This document shows positions 8,184-16,170 of a stretch of 64,000 nucleotides of DNA, piece after piece. How positions within the stretch are numbered: the stretch's first letter is position 1; every line of letters starts with the position of its first letter. The notes beneath the pieces were generated by a model that saw only the letters and a program-made list of their open reading frames with translations, was not told the DNA's origin and did no database searches. The position numbers and the translations under genes are program-made. This DNA comes from Streptomyces naganishii JCM 4654 (GTDB taxonomy: Bacteria > Actinomycetota > Actinomycetes > Streptomycetales > Streptomycetaceae), in the NCBI RefSeq assembly GCF_014650575.1, contig NZ_BMVF01000003.1:62001-126000 (forward strand), given 5' to 3'.

Positions 8184-9206
8184 ATGTCGGGCGAGACCAT
8201 GCGGGCGTGGGCGGTGGCCGCGCCCGGGCCGGTGGAGGAGGACCCGCTGCGGCTGGTGGAGCGGCCGGTGCCGGTCCCGGCCGACGACGAGCTGCTGGTG
8301 CGCGTGCGGGCCTGCGGGGTGTGCCGGACCGACCTGCACGTCACCGAGGGCGACCTGCCGGTGCGGCGGCCCGGCGTCACCCCGGGGCACGAGGTCGTCG
8401 GGGAGGTCGCGGGCCTGGGCCGGGGGGTGAGCGGCTTCGCGCCCGGCGACCGGGTGGGCGTGGCCTGGCTGCGCCGCACCGACGGCACCTGCGCCTACTG
8501 CGCGCGCGGCGCGGAGAACCTGTGCCCGGCCTCGCGGTACACCGGCTGGGACGCCGACGGCGGCTACGCCGAGTACACGACCGTGCCGGCCGCCTTCGCC
8601 CACCGGCTGCCCGGCGAGGTGGATGACGTGGCGCTCGCGCCGCTGCTGTGCGCGGGCATCATCGGCTTCCGTGCGCTGCGGCGCACCTCGCTGCCGCGCG
8701 GCGGACGGCTCGGCCTGTACGGCTTCGGCGGCAGCGCCCACCTGTGCGCCCAGGTGGCGCTGGCCGAGGGCGCCACGGTGCACGTCATGACCCGCGGGGC
8801 CGCGGCCCGGGCGCTCGCGCTGGAACTGGGCGCGGCCTCGGCGCAGGGCGCCCACGACCCGCCGCCCGAGCCGCTGGACGGGGCGATCATGTTCGCGCCG
8901 GCCGGGGACCTGGTCCCCGTCGCACTGCGCGCCCTCGACCGGGGCGGTGTGCTGTCGGTCGCCGGCATCCACCTCAGCGACATCCCCCCGTTGCACTACG
9001 AGAGCGACCTGTTCTACGAGAAGGAGCTGCGCAGCGTCACCTCGAACACCCGCGAGGACGCGCGGGACTTCCTGGCGGTGGCCGCCCGGCACGGGGTGCG
9101 CGCCACCACCCACACGTATCCGCTCTCGCGCGCGCCCGAGGCGCTGCGCGACCTCAAGGCCGGGCGCTTCGACGGGGCGGCCGTCCTGGTGAACGACCTC
9201 TCCTGA
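8184..9206 (+). CDS. Zinc-dependent alcohol dehydrogenase family protein
   Basis: A 340-residue medium-chain dehydrogenase of the adh_fam_2 type. Catalytic-zinc ligands are seen at Cys47 (CGVCRTDLH) and His69-Glu70 (PGHEVVGEV). The structural-zinc loop reads Asp100-Gly-Thr-Cys103-Ala-Tyr-Cys106 ... Cys114, so the first of the usual four cysteines is an aspartate. The nucleotide-binding loop is [11 protein letters not shown]. The start at ATG 8184 follows an AGGACGG at 8170. The substrate is unknown. It is a single gene ending before a strong terminator hairpin. Confidence 0.9.
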   Translation: MSGETMRAWAVAAPGPVEEDPLRLVERPVPVPADDELLVRVRACGVCRTDLHVTEGDLPVRRPGVTPGHEVVGEVAGLGRGVSGFAPGDRVGVAWLRRTDGTCAYCARGAENLCPASRYTGWDADGGYAEYTTVPAAFAHRLPGEVDDVALAPLLCAGIIGFRALRRTSLPRGGRLGLYGFGGSAHLCAQVALAEGATVHVMTRGAAARALALELGAASAQGAHDPPPEPLDGAIMFAPAGDLVPVALRALDRGGVLSVAGIHLSDIPPLHYESDLFYEKELRSVTSNTREDARDFLAVAARHGVRATTHTYPLSRAPEALRDLKAGRFDGAAVLVNDLS

Positions 9207-9290
9207 GGCCCGGCCCGCGCGGGCACGCGTCCCGGCGCACACGTCCCGGCGGGCGCGCATCCCCGCGAGCGCGCCCGCCGGCCCCCCTGT

Positions 9291-9328
9291 GCGGCCGGCC
9301 CACTCCCCCGGACGGGTGGGCCGGCCGC
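9291..9328. terminator. 13-bp perfect hairpin between convergent genes
   Basis: GCGGCCGGCCCAC (9291-9303) is an exact inverted repeat of GTGGGCCGGCCGC (9316-9328) with a 12-nt loop. It sits between the alcohol dehydrogenase (plus) and a VOC gene (minus) and can terminate both. Confidence 0.8.
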
Positions 9329-9338
9329 TCCGCACCCG

Positions 9339-9821
9339 CTACTCCCCCGCGTACGCCCGCTTCAGGGCGGCGATGTCGAGCTTGCCCATCGCGAGCATGG
9401 CGCGGGTGGTGCGGGCGGCCTTCTCCTGGTCCGCGTCGCCGATCATCTCGATCAGCCCGTCCGGGACGACCTGCCAGGACACGCCGTACTTGTCCTTGAG
9501 CCAGCCGCAGGGGCCCGGCTCGCCGCCGTTCTCCGTGAGCTTGGCCCAGTAGTGGTCGACCTCCTCCTGGTCCCGGCAGTGGATCTGGAAGGAGATCGCC
9601 TCGTTGAACTTGAACTGCGGGCCGCCGTTGAGCGCGACGAACTTGTGGCCGTTGGCCGTGAAGTCGACCGCGATCACGGACCCGGCGGGGCCCGGGCCGG
9701 CCTCGGTGTAGCGGCCGATCCGGCCGATGCTGGAGTTCTTGAAGACCGAGACGTAGTAGTGGGCGGCTTCCTCGGCCTGCCCGTCGAACCAGAGACAGGT
9801 GGTGAATCCTTCGGCGGCCAC
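9339..9821 (-). CDS. VOC family protein, PhnB-like
   Basis: A 160-residue single-domain vicinal-oxygen-chelate protein of the PhnB / 3-demethylubiquinone-methyltransferase-like fold group. Typical signatures are TTCLWFDGQAEEAAHYYVSV at the start, FKFNEAISFQIHCRDQEEVD in the middle and CGWLKDKYGVSWQVVP near residue 110. The C-terminal KLDIAALKRAYAG tail is common in actinobacterial members. No enzymatic activity has been established for this subgroup. It is transcribed away from clpP3 across a 187-bp shared upstream region. Confidence 0.9.
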   Translation of the reverse strand: MAAEGFTTCLWFDGQAEEAAHYYVSVFKNSSIGRIGRYTEAGPGPAGSVIAVDFTANGHKFVALNGGPQFKFNEAISFQIHCRDQEEVDHYWAKLTENGGEPGPCGWLKDKYGVSWQVVPDGLIEMIGDADQEKAARTTRAMLAMGKLDIAALKRAYAGE

Positions 9822-9919
9822 GAGTACCTCCTGGGGTGTCGGACGCGGTCAGTAGTGGTGACCGGCGCGGGCCGCGGAACTCATCGGAGCACCGGCGGGA
9901 AAGTTCCGCCCGTGGCGAA

Positions 9920-9934
9920 TCTGCCGCCGGCAGA
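9920..9934. promoter_or_regulatory. PopR operator upstream of clpP3
   Basis: The sequence TCTGCC-gcc-GGCAGA is a perfect 6-bp inverted repeat with a 3-bp spacer. It matches the TCTGCC-N3-GGCAGA palindrome described for PopR activation of the Streptomyces lividans clpP3-clpP4 operon. It lies 75 bp before the clpP3 start, a suitable activator position, and a PopR-like gene is 1.4 kb away in the same cluster. Confidence 0.88.
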
Positions 9935-10008
9935 GAATCCGGCCGCGGGACGCGTGCGCGGCCGACAGTGGGGTCGACGGCATTCCCAGTCCACGACGAG
10001 GAGAGACG

Positions 10009-10647
10009 ATGACACCACTGACCTCGCTGCTGCCGCGCGCCGAGGAGGGCGACACCCCGCCCAGCCGCTTCGACGACCACCTCGCGGCCCAGCTGCTCGC
10101 CCAGCGCATCGTGTTCCTGGGCACCCAGGTCGACGAGGTGTCGGCCAACCGGGTGTGCGCACAGCTGCTCCTGCTGTCGGCGGAGGACCCGCGCACCGAC
10201 ATCGGCCTCTACATCAACAGCCCCGGCGGTTCGGTCACCGCGGGGCTGGCGATCTACGACACGATGCGGCTCATCCCCAACGACGTGTCGACGCTGGTCA
10301 TGGGGTTCGCCGCGAGCATGGGCCAGTTCCTGCTCACCGTGGGCACCAGCGGCAAGCGGCTGGCGCTGCCGCACGCGCGGATCATGATGCACCAGCCGTC
10401 CGCCGGGATCGGCGGCACCACCGCGGACATCGAGATCCAGGCGGAGAACCTGGACCACACCAAGCGGACCATCGAGCGGCTCACCGCCGAGCACACCGGG
10501 CAGAGCGTGGAGACGATCTCGCGGGACGGCGACCGGGACCGCTGGTTCACCGCCGAACAGGCCAGGGACTACGGGATGGTGGACCGGGTGGTGGAATCGC
10601 TCGCCGACGTCCGCCCGGCCTCCTCGCGCCGGCGAATGGGGCTGTGA
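10009..10647 (+). CDS. clpP3: ATP-dependent Clp protease proteolytic subunit ClpP3
   Basis: A 212-residue ClpP serine peptidase subunit. The full catalytic triad is visible: Ser103 ([11 protein letters not shown]), His128 (HARIMMHQP) and Asp177 (GDRDRWF). [19 protein letters not shown] is the substrate-binding strand. The gene follows a PopR-type operator and is separated from clpP4 by a single base beyond its stop codon, so the two are almost certainly translationally linked. In Streptomyces the clpP3-clpP4 operon is a second Clp system, switched on by PopR when ClpP1/ClpP2 activity is low. The gene order and operator here fit that model. Confidence 0.95.
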   Translation: MTPLTSLLPRAEEGDTPPSRFDDHLAAQLLAQRIVFLGTQVDEVSANRVCAQLLLLSAEDPRTDIGLYINSPGGSVTAGLAIYDTMRLIPNDVSTLVMGFAASMGQFLLTVGTSGKRLALPHARIMMHQPSAGIGGTTADIEIQAENLDHTKRTIERLTAEHTGQSVETISRDGDRDRWFTAEQARDYGMVDRVVESLADVRPASSRRRMGL

Positions 10648-10648
10648 C

Positions 10649-11251
10649 ATGGGGTCGTACACGGTTCCGTACGTGATCGAGCGGACGGCGCAGGGCGAGC
10701 GGTCCTACGACGTGTTCAGCAGGCTGCTGAACGAGCGGATCATCTTCCTGGGCACGGAGATCGACGACGGGGTGGCCAACGTCGTCATCGCGCAGCTGCT
10801 CCACCTGGAGTCCGCCAACCCGGAGCAGGAGGTGTCGCTGTACCTCAACTCGCCGGGAGGGTCGTTCACTTCGCTCATGGCGATCTACGACACCATGACG
10901 TTCGTGCAGTCGCCGATCTCCACGTTCTGCGTGGGACAGGCCGCCTCCACGGCGGCGGTGCTGCTGGCGGGCGGGGACCCGGGGCGGCGGTTCGTGCTGG
11001 AACACGCGCGCGTGCTGCTCGGGCAGCCCGCGAGCGGCGGCCGGCAGGGTACGGTGTCCGACCTGGCCCTCCAGGCCAAGGAGATGGTCCGCATCCGCTC
11101 CCAGGTCGAGGAGGTGCTGTCCCGCCACACCGGGCACGACGCGGCGGCCCTGCGCGCCGACATGGACCGCGACAAGGTCTTCACCGCCCACGAGGCGGTG
11201 GCCTACGGCCTCGCCGACGAGGTGCTGAGCCGCCGCCTCGCGATGGTCTGA
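10649..11251 (+). CDS. clpP4: ClpP4 subunit with a degenerate active site
   Basis: A 200-residue ClpP-family subunit. The nucleophile Ser100 ([12 protein letters not shown]) and the Asp175 position (MDRDKVF) are retained, but the catalytic histidine is replaced by glycine: the segment reads [13 protein letters not shown], with Gly125 where MIHQP is normal. The subunit is therefore expected to be inactive alone and to act as a structural or regulatory partner of ClpP3 in a mixed barrel. The handle helix region ([18 protein letters not shown]) and [11 protein letters not shown] are intact, so it should fold and assemble. It starts 1 bp after the clpP3 stop and ends before a strong terminator. 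Confidence 0.94.
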   Translation: MGSYTVPYVIERTAQGERSYDVFSRLLNERIIFLGTEIDDGVANVVIAQLLHLESANPEQEVSLYLNSPGGSFTSLMAIYDTMTFVQSPISTFCVGQAASTAAVLLAGGDPGRRFVLEHARVLLGQPASGGRQGTVSDLALQAKEMVRIRSQVEEVLSRHTGHDAAALRADMDRDKVFTAHEAVAYGLADEVLSRRLAMV

Positions 11252-11263
11252 GCCCCGGGTTGG

Positions 11264-11294
11264 ACGGGGCCCCGGGGCGGACCCGGGGCCCCGT
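11264..11294. terminator. 13-bp perfect hairpin between clpP4 and popR
   Basis: ACGGGGCCCCGGG (11264-11276) pairs exactly with CCCGGGGCCCCGT (11282-11294) across a 5-nt loop. It lies 13 bp after the clpP4 stop and just past the end of the convergent popR gene, so it probably serves both. Confidence 0.88.
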
Positions 11295-11302
11295 CGCTCA
11301 CG

Positions 11303-11725
11303 TCAGGCGGCCAGGCACAGGCCGTCGCGGTGCGGGGTGGCCGGGGCGTGGCGGCGGGCCGTGGTGCGGCTCGTGAGGCGGGTCAGCTCGCCGTGGGCCC
11401 GTGACAGCAGGTCGCCGAGGCCGAGGCCGAGGGCCTGGGCGGCGGCGGCCAGGACCTCCGAGGACGCCTCCTTGCGGCCGCGCTCGACCTCCGAGAGGTA
11501 CGGCATGGAGATCCGCGCCGCGTCCGCGACGTCCTTGAGCGTGCGCTCCTGGGCGAGGCGCTCGCGGCGCAGCACGTCGCCGACCAGGTCGCGCCATAGG
11601 GGTTCGCGAGGAACGGGCCGTTCGAAGGGTGGTCGGGCGGCTCCCTGCCCAACGGCCCCCGGACGCAGGGGGATGACGCGGGCTCGGTCGGGCGCTTGGG
11701 CTCGGTCGGACGCTTGGCTGCTCAC
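11303..11725 (-). CDS. popR: PopR-like XRE/ClgR-type activator of the clpP3-clpP4 operon
   Basis: A 140-residue regulator. A variable N-terminus (1-40) is followed by an XRE helix-turn-helix (about 45-105: LVGDVLRRERLAQERTLKDV, then ISMPYLSEVERGRKEASSEV) very like ClgR. The last residues are CLAA. A terminal Ala-Ala makes PopR and ClgR substrates of the housekeeping ClpP1/P2 protease, so regulator level reports ClpP1/P2 activity. The gene is convergent with clpP4, and the matching operator TCTGCC-N3-GGCAGA stands before clpP3. The GTG at 11725 has a crowded ribosome site, so the exact N-terminus is uncertain. Confidence 0.87.
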   Translation of the reverse strand: MSSQASDRAQAPDRARVIPLRPGAVGQGAARPPFERPVPREPLWRDLVGDVLRRERLAQERTLKDVADAARISMPYLSEVERGRKEASSEVLAAAAQALGLGLGDLLSRAHGELTRLTSRTTARRHAPATPHRDGLCLAA

Positions 11726-11851
11726 CTTCTCAGCCTAGGAGTCCCGGCCGCGCGGGGAAGGCCGCGGCGTTCCGCCCTGGGTGAATTCCGCTCTCGGCCG
11801 GGCGAGGCATACATCCGCCCGCGTGCGGGTACTTGGGGGTGTTCACCCCGC

Positions 11852-12307
11852 TCAGTCGCCGTCGAGGCGGACCAGCGCGCGCACGCGCTTGCCCACCGGG
11901 ACCCGCTCGACGGTCACCTCCGCGGCGAGCGCGTGCACGATCTCCAGTCCGTGCCGGCCGACGCGCTCGGGGTCGCGCGGGAAGCGCCGGGGTACGGCCG
12001 CACTGCTGTCGTAGACGCACACGCTCACCGCGCTGTCCGTTCCCTCGAGTTCGAGGATGTACGGCCCGTTGCTGTGCCGGTCGGCGTTGGTGACCAGCTC
12101 GCTCACCACCAGGAGCAGCGCCTCGCCGCAGCGCGGGCCGATCCCCGCGCACCACTCGGTCCTGAGCCGGTCCAGGAAGTGCGCGGCGAAGGAGCGCGCC
12201 TCGGCTATGGATCCCGGCTCCCCGGTGTAGTGCGCCGCCCGCCGGAGCGGTTCCACGGGCACGTCGAAGCCGGTCGGCGCCACTGCCCCGCCCAGATCCT
12301 CGGTCAT
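11852..12307 (-). CDS. ATP-binding anti-sigma-factor-like protein (HATPase_c, RsbW type)
   Basis: A 151-residue single-domain GHKL ATPase like the many RsbW/SpoIIAB-type anti-sigma regulators of Streptomyces. The N box is LLLVVSELVTNADRHS with its Glu and Asn, and the G box is RVGRHGLEIVHALAAEV. Such proteins bind sigma factors or phosphorylate anti-sigma antagonists; no partner is encoded next door, though a SpoIIE phosphatase occurs 42 kb away. ATG 12307 is preferred because GAGGAAG lies 7 nt upstream. Family is certain, target unknown. Confidence 0.88.
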   Translation of the reverse strand: MTEDLGGAVAPTGFDVPVEPLRRAAHYTGEPGSIAEARSFAAHFLDRLRTEWCAGIGPRCGEALLLVVSELVTNADRHSNGPYILELEGTDSAVSVCVYDSSAAVPRRFPRDPERVGRHGLEIVHALAAEVTVERVPVGKRVRALVRLDGD

Positions 12308-12440
12308 GCGTGTCTTCCTCGCCAAGCGCAGGTCCGGCCGGACACCGCTGCACAGTGCCCTTACCCAGCGCGGCGCGCGCCAGTCCACCGGTTCCGGCCA
12401 TCGCGGCACCCGCCGCCCTGCCCGTGCCGCCGCGCGGCGG

Positions 12441-13736
12441 TCAGGAGGCCGGCGGCGGGGGTGTCCCCGCCGGCGGTTGGGCGGGCGATCCGTTCGACGG
12501 CGGCCCGGAGGACGGCGGCGCCGAGGGTGTCGCGGGTTGCGAGGGCTGGGAGGGGGGCGGCGAGGACGGGGGCGGCGCGTGCGACGACGGCGGCTGCGAG
12601 GACGGGGCCGAGGAGGGCGCGTGGGAGGACGGGGCGTTCGACGACGGCGCGTTCGAGGACCCCGGCGGCTTGGGCGGGGCGGAGGACGGCTTGCCCGAGG
12701 GCCGGCTCGGCGGCGCCGAGCCGGGAGAGCCCGGCTTGGAGGCGGACGGCGGCGTGCTGCTGGGCAGCGTCACGCTCGCGCTCGGGGCCGGCGGGTGCTT
12801 GGGCGGCTCGGTCCAGTGGTCCTTGCCTCCGTGGTCGCCGTGGTCGCGGGAGAAGTACTTGTGCTGACCGGGGTCGTAGACGACGAACGTCTTGACGGGC
12901 CTGGGCGCGGGCGTGACCACGACGACGTTCTGCGGGCGGTACGACGCCCAGGACTGGCCGGTGTACTTGGGCGCGGCGGACTGTGCGACCGGCGGCGACA
13001 GCGGGTTGCCGCAGGCGCAGCGGGTGCGGGGCACGCCGTGCGCGTCGACGAGGACGGCGGTGCCGGTCTGGAGGACGGACTGGTACGTGGTGACCGAGCC
13101 GTCCCGGTAGCCGTGGGCGGTGACGCGGGTGTCCATGCCGAGCTGGACGGGGGTGAGCGAGCGCAGGTAGCCGGGCACGCCGGAGGGGCTGACGCCGACG
13201 GTCGAGGCGAAGGCGGCGTTCCGGGCCGGGTCCGCCCGGAGGTCCTTGATCTGCTTCTCCACGTCGCAGCTGGCGGAGTTGTGGGTGCCGGTGTAGAGGC
13301 CGGGCGCCCCGCCGGATATGCCGCGCAGCGTGTTCGGGGCCGCCGATCCCGTGCCCGAGGGCGCGGTGGGCGCCGTGCCGGAGGGCCGGCCCTGCGGGGG
13401 CTGTGCGGTGGAGGTGTCCGAGCCGGTCGCCGAGGAGGCGGTGAAGGGGTCGGGGCCGGTGGCCGCGGCCGGCTGGAGGAAGACCTCGCCGCGCGCCTGC
13501 GGTCCGCCGGAGTTGGTGAGGACGACGGCCACGACGACCGCGGCCACCACGACGGCGGCGAGAACGCCGATACGGGGCACCGAGGTCCACCAGGGCCGCC
13601 GGGGCTCGCGCGGGGGGCCGCCCCCGGCGCCGGAGGGCCGGGTGGGCGGGCCTCCCGGCGGCTGGGAAGGGGGTCCCGACAGGGGGCCGGACGGAGGTCC
13701 TGTGGGACGGCCGGAGGCCGGCGGTTCGACGCTCAC
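12441..13736 (-). CDS. DUF6777 membrane-anchored protein with proline/serine-rich tails
   Basis: A 431-residue protein in four parts: a Pro/Gly-rich cytosolic N-terminus (1-45), one transmembrane helix (IGVLAAVVVAAVVVAVVLT, about 56-75), an extracellular DUF6777 domain (about 85-295; Cys residues in SASCDVEKQI and TRCACGNPLSPP), and a long Pro/Ser-rich tail (about 315-431) resembling a wall-spanning stalk. Function is unknown. The GTG at 13736 is favoured by GGGAG placed 5 nt upstream. It is divergent from the streptophobe gene across 180 bp, a neighbourhood that suggests an envelope module. Confidence 0.85.
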   Translation of the reverse strand: MSVEPPASGRPTGPPSGPLSGPPSQPPGGPPTRPSGAGGGPPREPRRPWWTSVPRIGVLAAVVVAAVVVAVVLTNSGGPQARGEVFLQPAAATGPDPFTASSATGSDTSTAQPPQGRPSGTAPTAPSGTGSAAPNTLRGISGGAPGLYTGTHNSASCDVEKQIKDLRADPARNAAFASTVGVSPSGVPGYLRSLTPVQLGMDTRVTAHGYRDGSVTTYQSVLQTGTAVLVDAHGVPRTRCACGNPLSPPVAQSAAPKYTGQSWASYRPQNVVVVTPAPRPVKTFVVYDPGQHKYFSRDHGDHGGKDHWTEPPKHPPAPSASVTLPSSTPPSASKPGSPGSAPPSRPSGKPSSAPPKPPGSSNAPSSNAPSSHAPSSAPSSQPPSSHAPPPSSPPPSQPSQPATPSAPPSSGPPSNGSPAQPPAGTPPPPAS

Positions 13737-13915
13737 GAGCACTCCCGACGTCGGCTTTCCGCGGCGAACCAACGGGGAATCAACGGAGAATCACTCGATT
13801 GGCTCCGCTCTTCGCGGACACCACCATTGTGTGCTCCGGTCCCGTGCGGCCCGCAAGCGGACGCGGACGGACCTCCCGGCGGGCGTGCCGTGCCCGCCCT
13901 GCTTAGCGTGGCAGC

Positions 13916-15307
13916 GTGAGCCCACCGCGCCCCTCCGCGCCGCCCGTCGCCCGCCACGGCTGGGTCCAGGCCCTGGCCACGGTGCTGGCCGGGCTGGTCG
14001 CCATGTGGGTGGTGGCGGCGCTCGGGCTGTGGGCGGCGGGGGCCGCGAACCTGCCCGACAACGCCTTCGCGCGCGTGGTCGCCGCCACCGTGGTCGCGGC
14101 GGTCGGCGGCACCGTGGAACTCACGGGCAACGCGGGCGAACTCGCCCGGACGCACGCCGGGATCACGGTGATGCCGCTGTCGGTCACGCTCGTCGGGGCG
14201 CTGGTCGTCGCGGCCGGCTTCCTGCGCCCGCTGCGCAACCGGGCGGTGGCCGGGGCCCGCGAACTGGCCGGGTGGGCCGCCCGGATCGGCGTCCTGTGGC
14301 TGCTCGCGCTGATCGGCCTGGCGTTCGGCGCCCGGCAGACCTTCGCCGTCGACCTCGGCGACGGCGTGCTCGGCGCCATCGGCGGGCTGCTCGGGGCCAC
14401 GCCCGAGGTCGGCTTCACCACGCAAGTGCCGCTGACCGTGTTGTTCGGGCTGCTGTGGCTGGCCGGTGTGCTGGTGCTGGCGCTGCTCGTGGCGCACGGC
14501 GCTCCGCTGCCGGCCGGGTTGCTGCGGTTCCGCACCGCGGTGCGCCCGGCGGCGTACGCCATGGTCGCGCTGCTGCTGGTGTACGTCCTCGTCGGGCTCG
14601 TTGTCGCCCTGGTGACGGCCGCCACCCGCGGGCACCCGGCGGAGACCTTCGCGGTGATCCTGCTCGGCCTGCCCAACCTCACCTGGCTCGCCCTCACCAT
14701 CGGCATGGGCGCCACCTGGAACGGCCGCGTGGACGGCCCGTTCGGGCTGCCGATGCCCCACATCCTCGACGAGGTGCTGCGTACCCCCGACGTGTCGACG
14801 CTGAACCTCGGCACGCTCGCCGAGCACGACGGGCGGGTGTGGTGGCTGCTCGTCGCCGACCTGGTGCTGCTGCCCGCGGCGGGCTTCCTGATGGCGACAC
14901 GCTCACCGGCGGGCGTGGGGGTCCCGCGGCACGCCGTGCGCATGGCCGTGGCCCTGCTGCTCACCGTGCTGATGATCTGTCTGGTGGGCCGCGTCCTCGC
15001 CCACTACGGCCTGTCCCTCCTCGGCATCGGCGACCTCGGCGGCAACCTCTCCGGCGAGGTCCTCCTGCGCCCCCGGTTCTGGAGCGCCCTGGGCCTCGCC
15101 CTCCTGTGGGGCGTGTTCGCGGGCCTTGTCGGCGCCCTGGGCGCCCGCCGGGTCCGCCGCAGGGGCGAGATCCCGGCGGAGGGTGCCGGGCCCGCCGCGC
15201 GAGGGACCGGCGGCGCGGGTGACGGGGGCGGTGACCGGGGCGGTGCCGGGGGCGCCGGCGGCACGGGTGGCGCCGGCGGCGGGATCAGGGGTCGCCGTCG
15301 GGGGTGA
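13916..15307 (+). CDS. Streptophobe family integral membrane protein
   Basis: A 463-residue multi-spanning protein with about ten to eleven hydrophobic helices and a Gly/Ala/Arg-rich cytosolic tail (about 415-463). The family is recognised from the N-terminal WVQALATVLAGLVAMWVVAA, the extracytoplasmic NLPDNAFARVVAATVVAAVGG and the loop GATWNGRVDGPFGLPMPHIL. Streptophobe proteins are nearly restricted to Streptomyces and have no known biochemical role. Translation begins with GTG at 13916. Its last 23 bp overlap the end of the convergent SH3-like gene. Confidence 0.87.
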   Translation: MSPPRPSAPPVARHGWVQALATVLAGLVAMWVVAALGLWAAGAANLPDNAFARVVAATVVAAVGGTVELTGNAGELARTHAGITVMPLSVTLVGALVVAAGFLRPLRNRAVAGARELAGWAARIGVLWLLALIGLAFGARQTFAVDLGDGVLGAIGGLLGATPEVGFTTQVPLTVLFGLLWLAGVLVLALLVAHGAPLPAGLLRFRTAVRPAAYAMVALLLVYVLVGLVVALVTAATRGHPAETFAVILLGLPNLTWLALTIGMGATWNGRVDGPFGLPMPHILDEVLRTPDVSTLNLGTLAEHDGRVWWLLVADLVLLPAAGFLMATRSPAGVGVPRHAVRMAVALLLTVLMICLVGRVLAHYGLSLLGIGDLGGNLSGEVLLRPRFWSALGLALLWGVFAGLVGALGARRVRRRGEIPAEGAGPAARGTGGAGDGGGDRGGAGGAGGTGGAGGGIRGRRRG

Positions 15308-16160
15308 CGACCCGGGTCGCGGTGCGGACGTCGGCCCGGCCGGGGCGGCGGTCCGGGGGACGTTCGGGGAGCTGCTCCTGCGGGCGGTCCGGTACCCGGC
15401 CCGTGGTGGGACGGTCGGCCGTCCCGTGAGCGGGGGCGGGCTCGGCGGGCTCACCGGCCGGGCCAGGTCCGCCGCCAGAGCCGGGCGCGGGGAAGCGGTC
15501 CGGCTGCGCGAGGGCACCGGCGGCTGCCGTGGCACCGGCCCGGCCCGCGGTGCCGGCCGCGCCCGTCGAGCCGCTCGCGCCGGTGGCACCGGCCGCACTC
15601 GTGGCGCCGCTCGCGGAACTCGCGCCGTGCACCTCGTCCGGGCGGGACGCGGCCAGGGCGTCCGGGGCCGCGTCCCGGGGGGCCGCGTCGGTGGCGAAGG
15701 TGGTCAGGTGGGCGCCGTCGGCGTACTCCCAGCGGCCGTGGTCGCTGTCGTACAGCCACACCGACTCGCCGTCGACGACGACGCCGACCCGCATGCCGTG
15801 CGTGCGTTCGCGGAAGGCCTCGCCGTCGAGGCCGCCGCCGGTCAGCTCGTCCACGGCGGCCCGGTAGTGGGCGAGCGCCTGCGCGGCCCGTTCCAGCAGC
15901 GGGCGCGGGTCGGCCGTGCGGGCGGGCGGTCCGTCGGCCCCGGGCGGCTCCTGCGGCACGGCGATCAGGAGGCGGCCGTCGACCCAGGCGGTCCAGCCGT
16001 TGGCGCACAGGATGCGGCCCCAGTCGCCGCGCCGCTCCTCCAGCCGCACCGGCAGCAGGGGGTCGAGGGGCAGCGTGGGCCGGGCGGGGTCGGGCTCCTC
16101 CCAGGCCGGCAGCCCGTCCTGGGGGATCACGTGGGTGGGCCGGAAGCCGGGGCTGGTCAT
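15285..16160 (-). CDS. Hypothetical protein with an SH3-like N-terminus, partner of the FHA-ABC transporter gene
   Basis: A 291-residue cytosolic protein. Residues 1-70 look like an SH3-like fold (LLPVRLEERRGDWGRILCAN, then WTAWVDGRLLIAVP); 85-155 form a second region ending MRVGVVVDGESVWLYDSDHG; from 160 on it is low-complexity Ala/Gly/Ser/Thr then Pro/Arg-rich. It lies 10 bp downstream of the FHA-ABC transporter gene on the same strand, so the two are very likely one operon and the product may work with the transporter. No named family can be assigned. Confidence 0.7.
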   Translation of the reverse strand: MTSPGFRPTHVIPQDGLPAWEEPDPARPTLPLDPLLPVRLEERRGDWGRILCANGWTAWVDGRLLIAVPQEPPGADGPPARTADPRPLLERAAQALAHYRAAVDELTGGGLDGEAFRERTHGMRVGVVVDGESVWLYDSDHGRWEYADGAHLTTFATDAAPRDAAPDALAASRPDEVHGASSASGATSAAGATGASGSTGAAGTAGRAGATAAAGALAQPDRFPAPGSGGGPGPAGEPAEPAPAHGTADRPTTGRVPDRPQEQLPERPPDRRPGRADVRTATRVVTPDGDP

Positions 16161-16170
16161 CGGGGCGCCC

